A stretch of 64,000 bases of DNA from Afifellaceae bacterium (GTDB lineage: Bacteria > Pseudomonadota > Alphaproteobacteria > Rhizobiales > Afifellaceae). Where the stretch lies: NCBI GenBank assembly GCA_028284625.1, contig JANQRH010000009.1:62001-126000 (forward strand), given 5' to 3'. The position numbers and the translations under genes were made by a program. Below the pieces are notes generated by a model. That model was not told the DNA's origin. It ran no database searches and saw only the letters and a program-made list of their open reading frames with translations. Below are positions 48,062 through 57,724 of the stretch, piece by piece. Position 1 is the stretch's first letter. Each line of letters begins with the position of its first letter.

Positions 48062-50473
48062 TCAGCTGGCCTTGCGTTGCTCTTCGACAGGCAGCGCCGA
48101 GGTGCCGGTCAGATCGGCCAAGGCGGTGCCGCTCACCTTCTCCTGCGGGCTGGAATAGACCAGGTGCATGATTTCTGAGAGCGGCGCCGGGCGGCCGTAG
48201 AGGAAGCCCTGCGCTTGCGCGCACGCTTCGCTGTCCAGGAAGTCGCGCTGCGCCTCGTTCTCCACGCCCTCGGCGAGCACCGGGATGTCGAGGCTGCGGC
48301 CAAGGCCGAGAACGGCCGTTACGATCACCGTCGCCTGCTGGCGCGCGCCGATCTTGTCGACGAAGCTCTTGTCGATCTTCAGCTTGTCGAAGGGGAAGGC
48401 CTGCAGCGTCGACAGCGACGAATAGCCGGTGCCGAAATCGTCCATCGCGATGGAGACGCCGAGCGCCTTGATGCGCCGCAACATGTCGAGCGTACGCTGG
48501 AGGTCGTCGATCAGGGCGCTTTCGGTGATTTCCAGCTCCAGCCGATGCGGCGGCATGCCGGTCTCGATCAGAATCTGATGGATGGTCTCCGGCAGATTGG
48601 GCGCCTTGAACTGGATTGGCGACAGGTTCACCGCCACTGTGCAGGGATGCGTCCAGTTCGCAGCCTCCGTGCAGACCTTGCGGAGCATCCATTCGCCAAG
48701 ATGAAGGATGAGGTCGGTTTCCTCAGCGATCGGAATGAACTCTGAGGGCGACACGTAGCCGTGGGTCGGATGGTTCCAGCGCGCCAGAGCCTCAAAACCG
48801 ATGAGCTCGCCGCTCTGGATAGAGGCCTGCGCCTGATAATGGACTTCCAGCTCGTCGCGCTCGATCGCCTGTGTCAGCTGCTGGGCGAGGATGCGCCGCT
48901 GGCGCACAGACTCGTCCATGTCGGGCGTGAAGAAGCAGGCGCGGGACCGCCCATGCTCCTTGGCGCGGTAGAGCGCCAGATCGGCATTGGCAAGCAGGCT
49001 GCGCGTGTCAGTGCCGTCGCGCGGTGACAGCGAGACGCCGATCGTCAACCCGATGTGGAAGGGCTGACCGGCCAGCATGACCGGCTTGGTGAACTCCTCC
49101 AGGAGCTTGTCGGCCAGGCGTGCCGCCGAAGCCGGCTGCGCGCGGCCGGTCTGTACGATGACGAACTCGTCGCCGCCCAGACGCGCTGCAAACTCGTTGT
49201 GCGAGAGCAACGCAACGATACGCTCAGCCGTGCCCTTGAGAAGCTCGTCGCCGGCGGCGTGGCCATGCACGTCGTTGATCTCCTTGAAGCGGTCGAGATC
49301 GATGATCATCAGCGCCAGGTCACCGCCGCGTTCCTTGATGCCGGCAATGTCGTTCTCCAGACGGTCCTGGAAAGACGCGCGGTTCGGCAGGCCGGTCAGC
49401 GTGTCGAAATGGGCGAGATAGAGGATGCGCTGCTCCGCGGCGCGGCGCTCGCGCAAGTCGCGGATCGCGAAGATGCGGCGCACAGCCCCTTCAGCTTCCG
49501 TGTTGCGCGCGATCACCTCAACGGGGATGGGCCCGTCATCGGTCATGAACTGGGTCTCGAACCGGTCGACAGAGCGGTCACCCGCATAGTCGAGGACTTC
49601 CCAAATCAGTGTGCCGCGCATCTCAGACGCCCGGCCGGGGCCGGCGAGGAGGTCGATTGAGGCGTTAAAATCGAGAATGGTGGAGCCGTCGGTCAGGATC
49701 AGCCCCTCAACGGAGGCGTCGGCGATGTTGCGCAGCTGTGTCTGCGCCTCCATACGCGCACCGCGCGCAATCATCGTCGTGGCGACGCCGGTGCCCATCA
49801 GAAGCAGGACCATGGCGGCGACGAAATAGCCGAGGATGGTCGGGTCGATGGATTTCGGCGGGATCGGGATCGTCGTGTTCGGCGTGATGGAGATCGCCGC
49901 CATGCCGACGAAATGCATGACGCAGATGCCGGAGGCGAGCAGGATCGGCGCGATGACCTGGACGTTGCGTCCTTCGTTGCGGGCGCGCCCGATGGCCAGC
50001 GTCGCCGCTGTGGCGCACAATATTACGCCCATTGCCAGAAGCGTCGTGTTCCAGGTGATCTTGCCGGAAACGTGTAGGCTGGCCATGGCCGTGAAATGAA
50101 GGCCGACGGCAGAAAGGCCGACCACGCCGCCACCGACAAGGCCGGCCGGGCCGGGCCCATAAGCTGCGATCGCCATGCCGATGGTGGCCAGAAGCACGCC
50201 GACGAAGAAAGCGCCGCCGGTCAGTGCCGGATCAAAGCCGATGGAGATGTCGGGCTGGAAGGCAAGCAGCGCGACGAAATGGGTGGTCCACATGACCGCG
50301 CCGGCGGCGAAACCGGCGAGGAACAGCCAGCCCCCGCGGCCCTGGCCGTGCATCTCGCGCGCCTGCACAAACAAGAACAGCGTGATAAAGCTGCCCAGCG
50401 CGCATATCGCGGCGGCAAGCAAAACCAGCCTCGGATCGTGACTTTGGAGTATCTGATTGCCTTCGAGGAACAC
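48062..50473 (-). CDS. MHYT-sensor GGDEF/EAL cyclic-di-GMP protein
   Basis: Membrane protein that may make and/or break cyclic di-GMP. The first about 235 residues form seven membrane helices with three MHYT-type motifs (WTTHFVALLAF, GLHFTAMASL, VMHFVGMAAI). Next comes a PAS-like region (ASVEGLILTDGSTILDFN). The GGDEF domain (DTLTGLPNRASF, RLGGDEFVIV) and the EAL domain (GFEALARWNHPTHG, AMDDFGTGYSS) are both intact, so both activities are possible. MHYT domains may sense oxygen, CO or NO through copper. GTG at 50473 is chosen because AAGGGG lies upstream; frames stay open to 50524. A CtrA-type box lies 82 bases upstream. Confidence 0.9.
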   Translation of the reverse strand: MFLEGNQILQSHDPRLVLLAAAICALGSFITLFLFVQAREMHGQGRGGWLFLAGFAAGAVMWTTHFVALLAFQPDISIGFDPALTGGAFFVGVLLATIGMAIAAYGPGPAGLVGGGVVGLSAVGLHFTAMASLHVSGKITWNTTLLAMGVILCATAATLAIGRARNEGRNVQVIAPILLASGICVMHFVGMAAISITPNTTIPIPPKSIDPTILGYFVAAMVLLLMGTGVATTMIARGARMEAQTQLRNIADASVEGLILTDGSTILDFNASIDLLAGPGRASEMRGTLIWEVLDYAGDRSVDRFETQFMTDDGPIPVEVIARNTEAEGAVRRIFAIRDLRERRAAEQRILYLAHFDTLTGLPNRASFQDRLENDIAGIKERGGDLALMIIDLDRFKEINDVHGHAAGDELLKGTAERIVALLSHNEFAARLGGDEFVIVQTGRAQPASAARLADKLLEEFTKPVMLAGQPFHIGLTIGVSLSPRDGTDTRSLLANADLALYRAKEHGRSRACFFTPDMDESVRQRRILAQQLTQAIERDELEVHYQAQASIQSGELIGFEALARWNHPTHGYVSPSEFIPIAEETDLILHLGEWMLRKVCTEAANWTHPCTVAVNLSPIQFKAPNLPETIHQILIETGMPPHRLELEITESALIDDLQRTLDMLRRIKALGVSIAMDDFGTGYSSLSTLQAFPFDKLKIDKSFVDKIGARQQATVIVTAVLGLGRSLDIPVLAEGVENEAQRDFLDSEACAQAQGFLYGRPAPLSEIMHLVYSSPQEKVSGTALADLTGTSALPVEEQRKAS

Positions 50474-50554
50474 CGCTCGCCCCTTTTCCAATACGCGGAA
50501 AACTGTCGGCGGCAATAAACGCAAGAGCGATGAAGATGCCGTTAGGCAGGAGGC

Positions 50555-50569
50555 TTAATAGAGCCTTAA
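50555..50569. promoter_or_regulatory. CtrA-type box between the GGDEF/EAL gene and ilvI leader
   Basis: TTAA-TAGAGCC-TTAA fits the CtrA consensus TTAA-N7-TTAA exactly. It is 82 bases upstream of the GGDEF/EAL start on the reverse strand and 46 bases upstream of the ilv -35 hexamer on the forward strand. That CtrA controls the c-di-GMP gene is inferred from its usual role in motility and cell cycle. Confidence 0.5.
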
Positions 50570-50614
50570 GCGCGACGGACACCGCATCACGGCCGCCAAC
50601 ACCGAGAGGCGGGG

Positions 50615-50643
50615 TTGACCGGGGCGGGCGGCCGCCGTTAGAA
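50615..50643 (+). promoter_or_regulatory. Promoter of the ilvI leader transcript
   Basis: TTGACC, a 17-base spacer and TTAGAA make a recognisable sigma-70-type promoter. The -10 ends 7 bases before the ATG at 50651, so the transcript is predicted to start at or next to the leader start codon. Confidence 0.55.
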
Positions 50644-50650
50644 GGCGGAC

Positions 50651-50704
50651 ATGTTGAAACACACGCTTATCGTAGGTTTGCGCGCCACCGAGGCTGCCAC
50701 ATAG
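50651..50704 (+). CDS. Putative leader peptide for ilvI attenuation
   Basis: The frame encodes MLKHTLIVGLRATEAAT (17 residues). Its codons include Leu-Ile-Val in a row, the three amino acids made by the pathway, and another Leu. A hairpin of two 9-base arms (GCGCGCCAC at 50680 and GTGGCGCGC at 50719) spans its end and a terminator follows. Ribosome stalling on scarce branched-chain amino acids would change folding. AAGGCGG lies upstream, but the promoter predicts a start at the ATG itself, so translation may be leaderless, as known for trpL of Sinorhizobium meliloti. Attenuation is inferred. Confidence 0.55.
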   Translation: MLKHTLIVGLRATEAAT

Positions 50705-50732
50705 GGCGGCGGCGGATTGTGGCGCGCGTATG

Positions 50733-50757
50733 AAGGGTCCTGGTGGGACCCTTTTTT
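50733..50757 (+). terminator. Intrinsic terminator (attenuator) before ilvI
   Basis: AAGGGTCC-TGGTG-GGACCCTT followed by a run of six T (8-bp stem, 5-base loop), located 40 bases before the ilvI ATG and 28 bases after the leader stop codon. Placed between promoter and structural gene, it most likely works as an attenuator. Confidence 0.8.
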
Positions 50758-50796
50758 GTTGGTCGAACGAGCGAGAAGCGAGCCGGAGTGAGAACG

Positions 50797-52569
50797 ATGC
50801 CGGAAGAGATGACAGGCGCTGAAATGGTCCTGAAAGCCCTGGCGGATCAGGGCGTAGAGCACATTTTCGGTTATCCGGGCGGCGCCGTCCTTCCCATCTA
50901 CGACGAGATCTTCCAGCAGGATAAGGTGCAGCACATCCTCGTTCGGCACGAGCAAGGCGCGGGCCATGCGGCGGAAGGCTACGCGCGCGCCACCGGCAAG
51001 GCGGGTGTGGTGCTCGTCACCTCCGGGCCGGGCGCCACGAACATGGTGACGCCGTTGACCGACGCCATGATGGATTCCGTGCCGCTGGTGTGCATCTCAG
51101 GCCAGGTGCCGACGCATCTGATCGGCAACGATGCCTTTCAGGAATGCGACACGGTCGGCATCACACGGCCATGCACCAAGCACAATTGGCTGGTGAAGGA
51201 TGTGAACGAGCTGGCGCGCATCCTGCACGAGGCTTTCTATGTCGCGACGACCGGCCGGCCCGGTCCCGTTGTCGTGGACATCCCGAAAGACGTGCAGTTC
51301 GCCACCGGCACCTATCAAGGACCGAACGACGTGCGCCGTGGGCACACCGGCTACCACCCGGCAGGCAAGGGATCAGCGGAAGCCATCCGCCGGGCGGTGG
51401 CGCTGATGGCGGAGGCCAAGCGCCCGATCCTCTATACGGGCGGCGGCATCGTGAATTCCGGTCCGCGCGCCAGCCAGCTCCTGCGTGAGCTCGTCGCGGC
51501 GACCGGCTTTCCCATCACCTCAACGCTGCTGGGGCTCGGCGCCTATCCCGCGTCAGGCGAGAACTGGCTCGGCATGCTCGGCATGCACGGCACTTACGAA
51601 GCCAATATGGCGATGCACGATTGCGATCTGATGATCTGCATCGGCGCGCGCTTCGACGACCGCATCACCGGCCGCACTGACGCGTTCTCGCCGGGGTCGC
51701 GCAAAATCCATGTCGATGTCGATGCCTCCTCCATCAATAAGAATATCCGCGCAGATGTGCCGATCGTCGGTGACGCGACGCAGGTGATGGAAGACATGCT
51801 CCTTGTCTGGCGCAAGGAGGTCGGCAAGCCGAAGAAGGCGGCGCTGGCGGATTGGTGGGACGAGATCAACCGATGGCGCGGCCGCAACTCGCTGGCCTAC
51901 ACGCCGTCCGACAACGTGATCATGCCGCAGCACGCCATCCAACGGCTCTATGCGGCGACCAAGGACCTCGATGTCTACATCACGACCGAGGTCGGCCAGC
52001 ATCAGATGTGGGCGGCGCAGTTTTATGGCTTTGAGGAGCCGAACCGCTGGATGACATCGGGCGGGCTCGGCACGATGGGTTACGGCCTGCCCGCGGCGAT
52101 GGGCGTGCAGGTCGCGTTTCCCGACAGTTTGGTCATCGACATTGCCGGCGACGCTTCCGTGCTGATGACCATGCAGGAAATGTCGACCGCCGTGCAGCAT
52201 CAGCTGCCGATCAAGATCTTCGTGCTTAACAATCAATATATGGGCATGGTGCGGCAGTGGCAGCAGCTTCTCCACGGCAACCGCATTTCGCATTCCTATG
52301 TGGAATCGCTGCCGGACTTCGTGAAACTCGCGGAAGCCTATGGCTGCGTCGGCGTCAGGGCGGAGCACCCGGGCGATCTCGACGGTGCGATCGACGAGAT
52401 GATCAAGGTGAAGAAGCCGGTCATCTTCGATTGCCGCGTAGCCAATCTGGAGAATTGCTTCCCGATGATCCCATCCGGCAAGGCGCATAACGAGATGATC
52501 CTGCCGGCGGAAGCGAGCGACGAAGGTGCAGCGGCGGAATCTTTCGCCGGCGGCAAGGCGCTGGTGTAA
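50797..52569 (+). CDS. ilvI: Acetolactate synthase large subunit
   Basis: ThDP and FAD enzyme for the first common step of valine, leucine and isoleucine synthesis. It has a Pyr domain with FGYPGGAVLPIYDEI and the catalytic Glu (HEQGAGHAAEGYARATGKAGVV), a FAD-binding middle domain, and the PP domain with GDASVLMTMQEMSTAVQHQLPIKIFVLNNQ binding ThDP-Mg. The C-terminal end is as in the IlvI type. At 590 aa it is normal. GGAG lies 9 bases before ATG 50797. Leader and attenuator sit upstream; the small subunit ilvH is 1.0 kb downstream. Confidence 0.96.
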   Translation: MPEEMTGAEMVLKALADQGVEHIFGYPGGAVLPIYDEIFQQDKVQHILVRHEQGAGHAAEGYARATGKAGVVLVTSGPGATNMVTPLTDAMMDSVPLVCISGQVPTHLIGNDAFQECDTVGITRPCTKHNWLVKDVNELARILHEAFYVATTGRPGPVVVDIPKDVQFATGTYQGPNDVRRGHTGYHPAGKGSAEAIRRAVALMAEAKRPILYTGGGIVNSGPRASQLLRELVAATGFPITSTLLGLGAYPASGENWLGMLGMHGTYEANMAMHDCDLMICIGARFDDRITGRTDAFSPGSRKIHVDVDASSINKNIRADVPIVGDATQVMEDMLLVWRKEVGKPKKAALADWWDEINRWRGRNSLAYTPSDNVIMPQHAIQRLYAATKDLDVYITTEVGQHQMWAAQFYGFEEPNRWMTSGGLGTMGYGLPAAMGVQVAFPDSLVIDIAGDASVLMTMQEMSTAVQHQLPIKIFVLNNQYMGMVRQWQQLLHGNRISHSYVESLPDFVKLAEAYGCVGVRAEHPGDLDGAIDEMIKVKKPVIFDCRVANLENCFPMIPSGKAHNEMILPAEASDEGAAAESFAGGKALV

Positions 52570-52673
52570 GGGCGCGAGGCGTGACGGTCTAAGGTTGACC
52601 AATCGGGCGTGCCGTTGAAGAAACAGAGCATTGGCCGAAGTAAGGGCCGAGAACGCTCAGACATGGAGTGACC

Positions 52674-53594
52674 GTGACCGCCGCGTCGCCCCCGCGTGCG
52701 TTGGACTATGTGCTTCTCGTCGCGTTGGCGGCGATTTGGGGCGCCTCGTTCATGCTCATCAAGTTGGCCATCGACACCGTGCCTCCGGTCACGATGACGG
52801 CGGCGCGCGTCGTCATTAGCGTTGCCGTCTTTGTTGCGATCGTGCTGGCGAGCGGCCGTCGTCTACCGCGCGAGCCACATATCTGGGGCTGGGCGGCGCT
52901 GGGTGCGCTGTTCGGCTTCACTCTGCCTTTCACGCTGATCTCGTGGGGGGAGCAGACGGTCGATTCCGGCCTGGCGGCCGTGCTCATGGCGGGAATGCCG
53001 CTGATGACGATCCTTCTGGCGCGCTTCGTCGCCCGCGACGAGCCGCTGACGACCGCCAAGCTTGTGGGCGTTGCGCTCGGCATGTTCGGCCTCCTCATTC
53101 TAATCGGCCCGGGCCACCTTGCCACGCTCGGCGGCGACACGATCCGCGAGATCGCCATCGTGCTGGCCTCCTTCTGCTATGGCGTGGGGGCGATCGTCAT
53201 CAAACGCATTTCGGGGCACGATCCCTATGCGGTCTCGGCTACCATCCTGCTGTGCGCAGCCGTCATGCTGGTGCCGGCGAGCGTGCTGATCGACCAGCCA
53301 TGGACTTTGAACCCGACGGGGCTCGCCATATTCGCGGTCGTCTTGCTGGGCCTTCTGGCGACGGGGCTTGCCAACCTCCTCATGCTCGCGCTTTTGCGGC
53401 GGACCGGCGCTGGTTTCTTCGCCCAGATCAACTTTCTCGTACCACTCTTCGGCGTATTCTGGGGCTTCGTCATCCTGTCTGAGCGGCCGACGCCGTCCGC
53501 TCTGGTGGCGCTGGCCTTGATCCTCGCCGGCATTGCCATTTCGCGGGTCACGCTGCGTGCGCCGCGTCCTATGTCCACGGAGACATCGAAATGA
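52674..53594 (+). CDS. EamA-family (DMT) transporter inserted between ilvI and ilvH
   Basis: Ten-helix membrane protein of two EamA repeats (LLVALAAIWGASFMLIKLAI and the second repeat starting IREIAIVLASFCYGVGAIVIKRI). DMT proteins of this type often export amino acids or metabolites. GTG at 52674 is chosen because GGAG lies 5 bases upstream; GTG at 52668 is also possible. Its stop overlaps the ilvH start as ATGA. The coupling to ilvH suggests a role in branched-chain amino acid or keto-acid export, an inference. Confidence 0.85.
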   Translation: MTAASPPRALDYVLLVALAAIWGASFMLIKLAIDTVPPVTMTAARVVISVAVFVAIVLASGRRLPREPHIWGWAALGALFGFTLPFTLISWGEQTVDSGLAAVLMAGMPLMTILLARFVARDEPLTTAKLVGVALGMFGLLILIGPGHLATLGGDTIREIAIVLASFCYGVGAIVIKRISGHDPYAVSATILLCAAVMLVPASVLIDQPWTLNPTGLAIFAVVLLGLLATGLANLLMLALLRRTGAGFFAQINFLVPLFGVFWGFVILSERPTPSALVALALILAGIAISRVTLRAPRPMSTETSK

Positions 53595-54190
53595 ACGACA
53601 CGACAACCGAACCCGAAGCCGATCTTCCGGCAGCGCCGCCGGCCTCGGCCTATTTCATCGAGGATCGCCAGGATCCGGAAGAGACCCACACGCTCTCCGT
53701 GCTGGTCGACAACGAGCCCGGCGTGCTGGCGCGCGTCATCGGCCTCTTCTCCGGCCGCGGCTACAACATCGAAAGCCTGACGGTTTCGGAGACGCAGCAC
53801 GAGCAGCACTTGTCGCGTATTACTATCGTCACAAAGGGAACGCGCGACGTGCTGGAGCAGATCAAGAATCAGCTCGATCGCATGGTGTGCGTGCACCGCG
53901 TCACCGACCTGACGATGATCGCCCGCAGCCGCAAGGAAGAGAAGCCACTGGAGCGGGAACTGGCGCTCATCAAAGTGTCCGGCAGCGGGCAGGAGCGCAT
54001 AGAAGCGCTGCGCATAGCCGACGCATTCCGCGCCGAAGTGGTTGACGCCACGACCGGGCATTTCATCTTTCAGATCACCGGCCGCACCAACAAGATCGAG
54101 CAGTTCATCGCCATTATGCAGCCCATGGGCTTGGTGGAGGTCTGCCGCACCGGCAGCGCCGCCATGTGCCGGGGGCCGGAGGCTATGTAG
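53591..54190 (+). CDS. ilvH: Acetolactate synthase small (regulatory) subunit
   Basis: Activates the large subunit and gives valine feedback inhibition. It has an ACT domain near residues 34-110 (HTLSVLVDNEPGVLARVIGLFSGRGYNIESLTVSETQH) and the C-terminal domain (ELALIKVSGSGQERIEALRIADAFRAEVVDAT). 199 aa with a slightly longer N-terminus than E. coli IlvH. The ATG overlaps the stop of the DMT gene. Confidence 0.95.
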   Translation: MNDTTTEPEADLPAAPPASAYFIEDRQDPEETHTLSVLVDNEPGVLARVIGLFSGRGYNIESLTVSETQHEQHLSRITIVTKGTRDVLEQIKNQLDRMVCVHRVTDLTMIARSRKEEKPLERELALIKVSGSGQERIEALRIADAFRAEVVDATTGHFIFQITGRTNKIEQFIAIMQPMGLVEVCRTGSAAMCRGPEAM

Positions 54191-54332
54191 GTTCAGGATC
54201 AAGCTGGCCGCGCGGCCTCGCCTCGCGCGGAGCAAAAGTGTCACGCCCGCCGCAGCCATCTTCGCGACACGATCCCATGCTCGTAATGCGAGCGCTTTGC
54301 GTCGGCTGGGGGCGCGGCCGCGGGAGGTGATG

Positions 54333-54764
54333 ATGCGTATCGGAAAGACCACAGCTTTGTTCTTCATTGCGGGCATGGCGCTCAGTGCGGTGCCCGCTTC
54401 GGCAGCCGATCTTTGTCTTGATCTAAAATTCCGATGCGACGGGTTTGAGCCGAACTGGCAGCTCTTCACCGATGTCGTGGCCGATGGCGGCGACACGGTC
54501 GTGCGCTTCACCGATCCGGAGAACCCGAACTGGGAGACCGAGCCACTGATCGTCAGTTCCTGCCTGCTGCAGGGAAGCCCGAACGACTTTGAGCTCTCGA
54601 CCGAGGCCCCGTTGTCGCTGATCGCCAATATCGTTGGCCAAAATTGCGTGCAGCCGAATGACGAGGAGACCGATTTTTCCGTGACGGTGACGTTCGTGCA
54701 AGGCGCGCTCGGCGCCGATCCGCGGCGCGTGGAGGGTGTCGGCTGCTGCCAGCTTCTTGAGTGA
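54333..54764 (+). CDS. Small secreted protein, possibly COG3650-like
   Basis: 143 residues with a clear signal peptide (LFFIAGMALSAVPASAADLC). The mature protein starts CLDLKFRCDGFEPNWQLF, weakly like the C-x-GxEPFW pattern of the COG3650 family, and has Cys residues (SSCLLQ, QNCVQ, GCCQLL) that could form disulphides. GGGAGG lies 5 bases before ATG 54333 (an ATG at 54330 is also in frame). Function unknown. Confidence 0.7.
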   Translation: MRIGKTTALFFIAGMALSAVPASAADLCLDLKFRCDGFEPNWQLFTDVVADGGDTVVRFTDPENPNWETEPLIVSSCLLQGSPNDFELSTEAPLSLIANIVGQNCVQPNDEETDFSVTVTFVQGALGADPRRVEGVGCCQLLE

Positions 54765-54946
54765 GGAGCGCCCGCGTTCTTCTTCCCGGCCAGGCAACAT
54801 CCTCGGTTCTATCAAGTGCGCTAGTTCTTGTTGTGTTCTCGGCCCCCTGGTGCTACCCGGTTCGCGTTTATCGTGGTTCTCGGGCGGCGTTCATAAAGGC
54901 GGGCGATGGACTTGCGCAGACCGATCTGGCTTGAGCAGAGCGGCGG

Positions 54947-56071
54947 ATGAAGCTCTCGCTGCAGCAGGATGACGCGCTCCTACAAGTATCGCGCTGGTTG
55001 CAGTCGGGCAGCCCACAGGTCTTCCGCCTGTTCGGCTATGCCGGCACAGGAAAGACGACGCTTGCACAGAAGATCGCGGAGGATGTCGACGGCGCTGTAC
55101 TGTTCGCCGCTTTCACGGGCAAGGCCGCGCAGGTCATGCGCAATCGCGGCTGCGCCAACGCCCGCACGATTCATTCGCTGATCTATCGTCCGCGCGGCGA
55201 GAAGGCGGAGGAGGAGACCGGCGAGATGCAGCCGGCCTTCTCGCTCAACCGGTCAAGCGAGGTGAAGAAGGCGAAGCTCGTGATCATCGACGAGTGCTCC
55301 ATGGTCGACGAGGCGCTCGGCCGCGATCTCCTCTCCTTCGGCACGCCGGTTCTTGTGCTCGGCGATCCCGGGCAATTGCCGCCGGTGAAGGCCGGCGAGG
55401 GCGGCGGCGGTTACTTCACCGAGCACGCGCCCGATGTGATGTTGACGGAGGTGCATCGCCAGGCGCGTGACAATCCCATCATCCAGCTTGCGCAGACCGT
55501 GCGCGAAGGCGGGCGTCCGGATTACGGCCGCTACGGCGAAAGCCGGGTGGTGGGGCGCGACGACATCGACGCAGACGGTGTGCTGTCAGCCGACCAGGTG
55601 CTCGTTGGGCGCAATCGCACGCGCCACAACTACAATCGCCGCATCCGTGCGCTGAAGGGCTTTGACGGCGCGCTGCCGGCTGCCGGCGACAAGCTGGTGT
55701 GCCTCAGGAACAGCTCGGAGAAGGGGCTCCTCAATGGCGGGTTGTGGCGCGTCACATCCGTCGGCGCCGCCAAGGGGCTGGCGCTCAACATGCTGGTCAA
55801 GTCGGAGGATGAAGGGCCGCTCGGATCGTCGGCCAAGATCCGCGTTTTGAAGGCGATGTTTGAGGAGGGGCCGGAGGCGGTGGACTGGCATCGCCGCCGT
55901 CGCACTGACGAGTTCGATTACGGCTACGCGCTCACCGTTCACAAGGCGCAGGGCTCGCAATGGGACGAGATCGTGCTCTTCGACGAGAGCTTCGCGTTTC
56001 GCGATACGCGCGATCGCTGGCTCTATACGGCTATCACCCGCGCGGCGGAGCGGATTACGATCGTACGGTAG
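54947..56071 (+). CDS. RecD-like/Dda-type SF1B DNA helicase
   Basis: 374 residues with the SF1B motifs: Walker A FGYAGTGKTTLAQK, II VIIDECSMVDE, III VLGDPGQLPPV, IV VHRQARDNP, and V-VI LTVHKAQGSQWDEIVLFDES with TAITRAAERI. It lacks the N-terminal domains of RecD2 and resembles the short RecD/Dda-like helicases seen in phages and many bacteria. No phage genes lie beside it. Likely a DNA unwinding or repair helper. Confidence 0.88.
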   Translation: MKLSLQQDDALLQVSRWLQSGSPQVFRLFGYAGTGKTTLAQKIAEDVDGAVLFAAFTGKAAQVMRNRGCANARTIHSLIYRPRGEKAEEETGEMQPAFSLNRSSEVKKAKLVIIDECSMVDEALGRDLLSFGTPVLVLGDPGQLPPVKAGEGGGGYFTEHAPDVMLTEVHRQARDNPIIQLAQTVREGGRPDYGRYGESRVVGRDDIDADGVLSADQVLVGRNRTRHNYNRRIRALKGFDGALPAAGDKLVCLRNSSEKGLLNGGLWRVTSVGAAKGLALNMLVKSEDEGPLGSSAKIRVLKAMFEEGPEAVDWHRRRRTDEFDYGYALTVHKAQGSQWDEIVLFDESFAFRDTRDRWLYTAITRAAERITIVR

Positions 56072-56185
56072 GGGCAGTATCCACTTGTGGATCGTCCGGT
56101 TTATAGTGAGAGCGGTTCCGCCGGTGCGATCTGATAGACGCTGGCAGGAACGCCTGCCAATCGTTCACCGAGGGTGATCAAATCC

Positions 56186-56593
56186 ATGCATATCGACGGG
56201 GCCTGCCATTGCGGCGACATCACGTTCGAAGCCGAGGTCGACCCCGACAAGGTGGCGATCTGCCATTGCAAGGACTGCCAGGCGCTGTCTGGGGCCGCGT
56301 ACCGCGCCTCCGTCCTTGTGTCGTCGGACCAGTTCCGACTGCTGTCCGGCGAGCCTGCAAGATATGTGAAAACAACGGCCGATAGCGGCAGCAAGCGCCT
56401 GCAGACCTTCTGCCCGCGTTGCAGCTCGCCGCTCTATGGCGGCTCAGCCGACGACCCCAGCGCCCCTTTGATGATCCGGCTCGGCGTTGTGCGCCAGCGC
56501 GACGAGCTGGTTCCCAAGAAGCAGATTTGGACGGCCTCGCGGCAATCGTGGATCGACTCGCTGCAATCCATCCCGGGGACTGAAGGGCAGTAG
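56186..56593 (+). CDS. GFA (glutathione-dependent formaldehyde-activating-like) family protein
   Basis: 135 residues with the Gfa zinc pattern: GACHCGDITF, ICHCKDCQALSG (CxxC and Cys) and FCPRCSSPLYG. The family binds zinc; most members have unknown substrates and only a few activate formaldehyde with glutathione. I use ATG at 56186; GTG at 56174 is an alternative with GAGG overlapping it. No formaldehyde dehydrogenase gene is close, so the name should be taken as a family label. Confidence 0.85.
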   Translation: MHIDGACHCGDITFEAEVDPDKVAICHCKDCQALSGAAYRASVLVSSDQFRLLSGEPARYVKTTADSGSKRLQTFCPRCSSPLYGGSADDPSAPLMIRLGVVRQRDELVPKKQIWTASRQSWIDSLQSIPGTEGQ

Positions 56594-56637
56594 GCTGGGT
56601 CGGTCGCCCGGTTGCCCACCCCGCCGGCGAAAGCTAG

Positions 56638-57723
<1,086 letters not shown>

Positions 57724-57724
57724 A

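Noticed and set aside
56186-56593. Naming the Gfa-family gene as a formaldehyde-detoxification enzyme
   Set aside because: The zinc motifs give the family only; most members have no such activity and no partner dehydrogenase is nearby.
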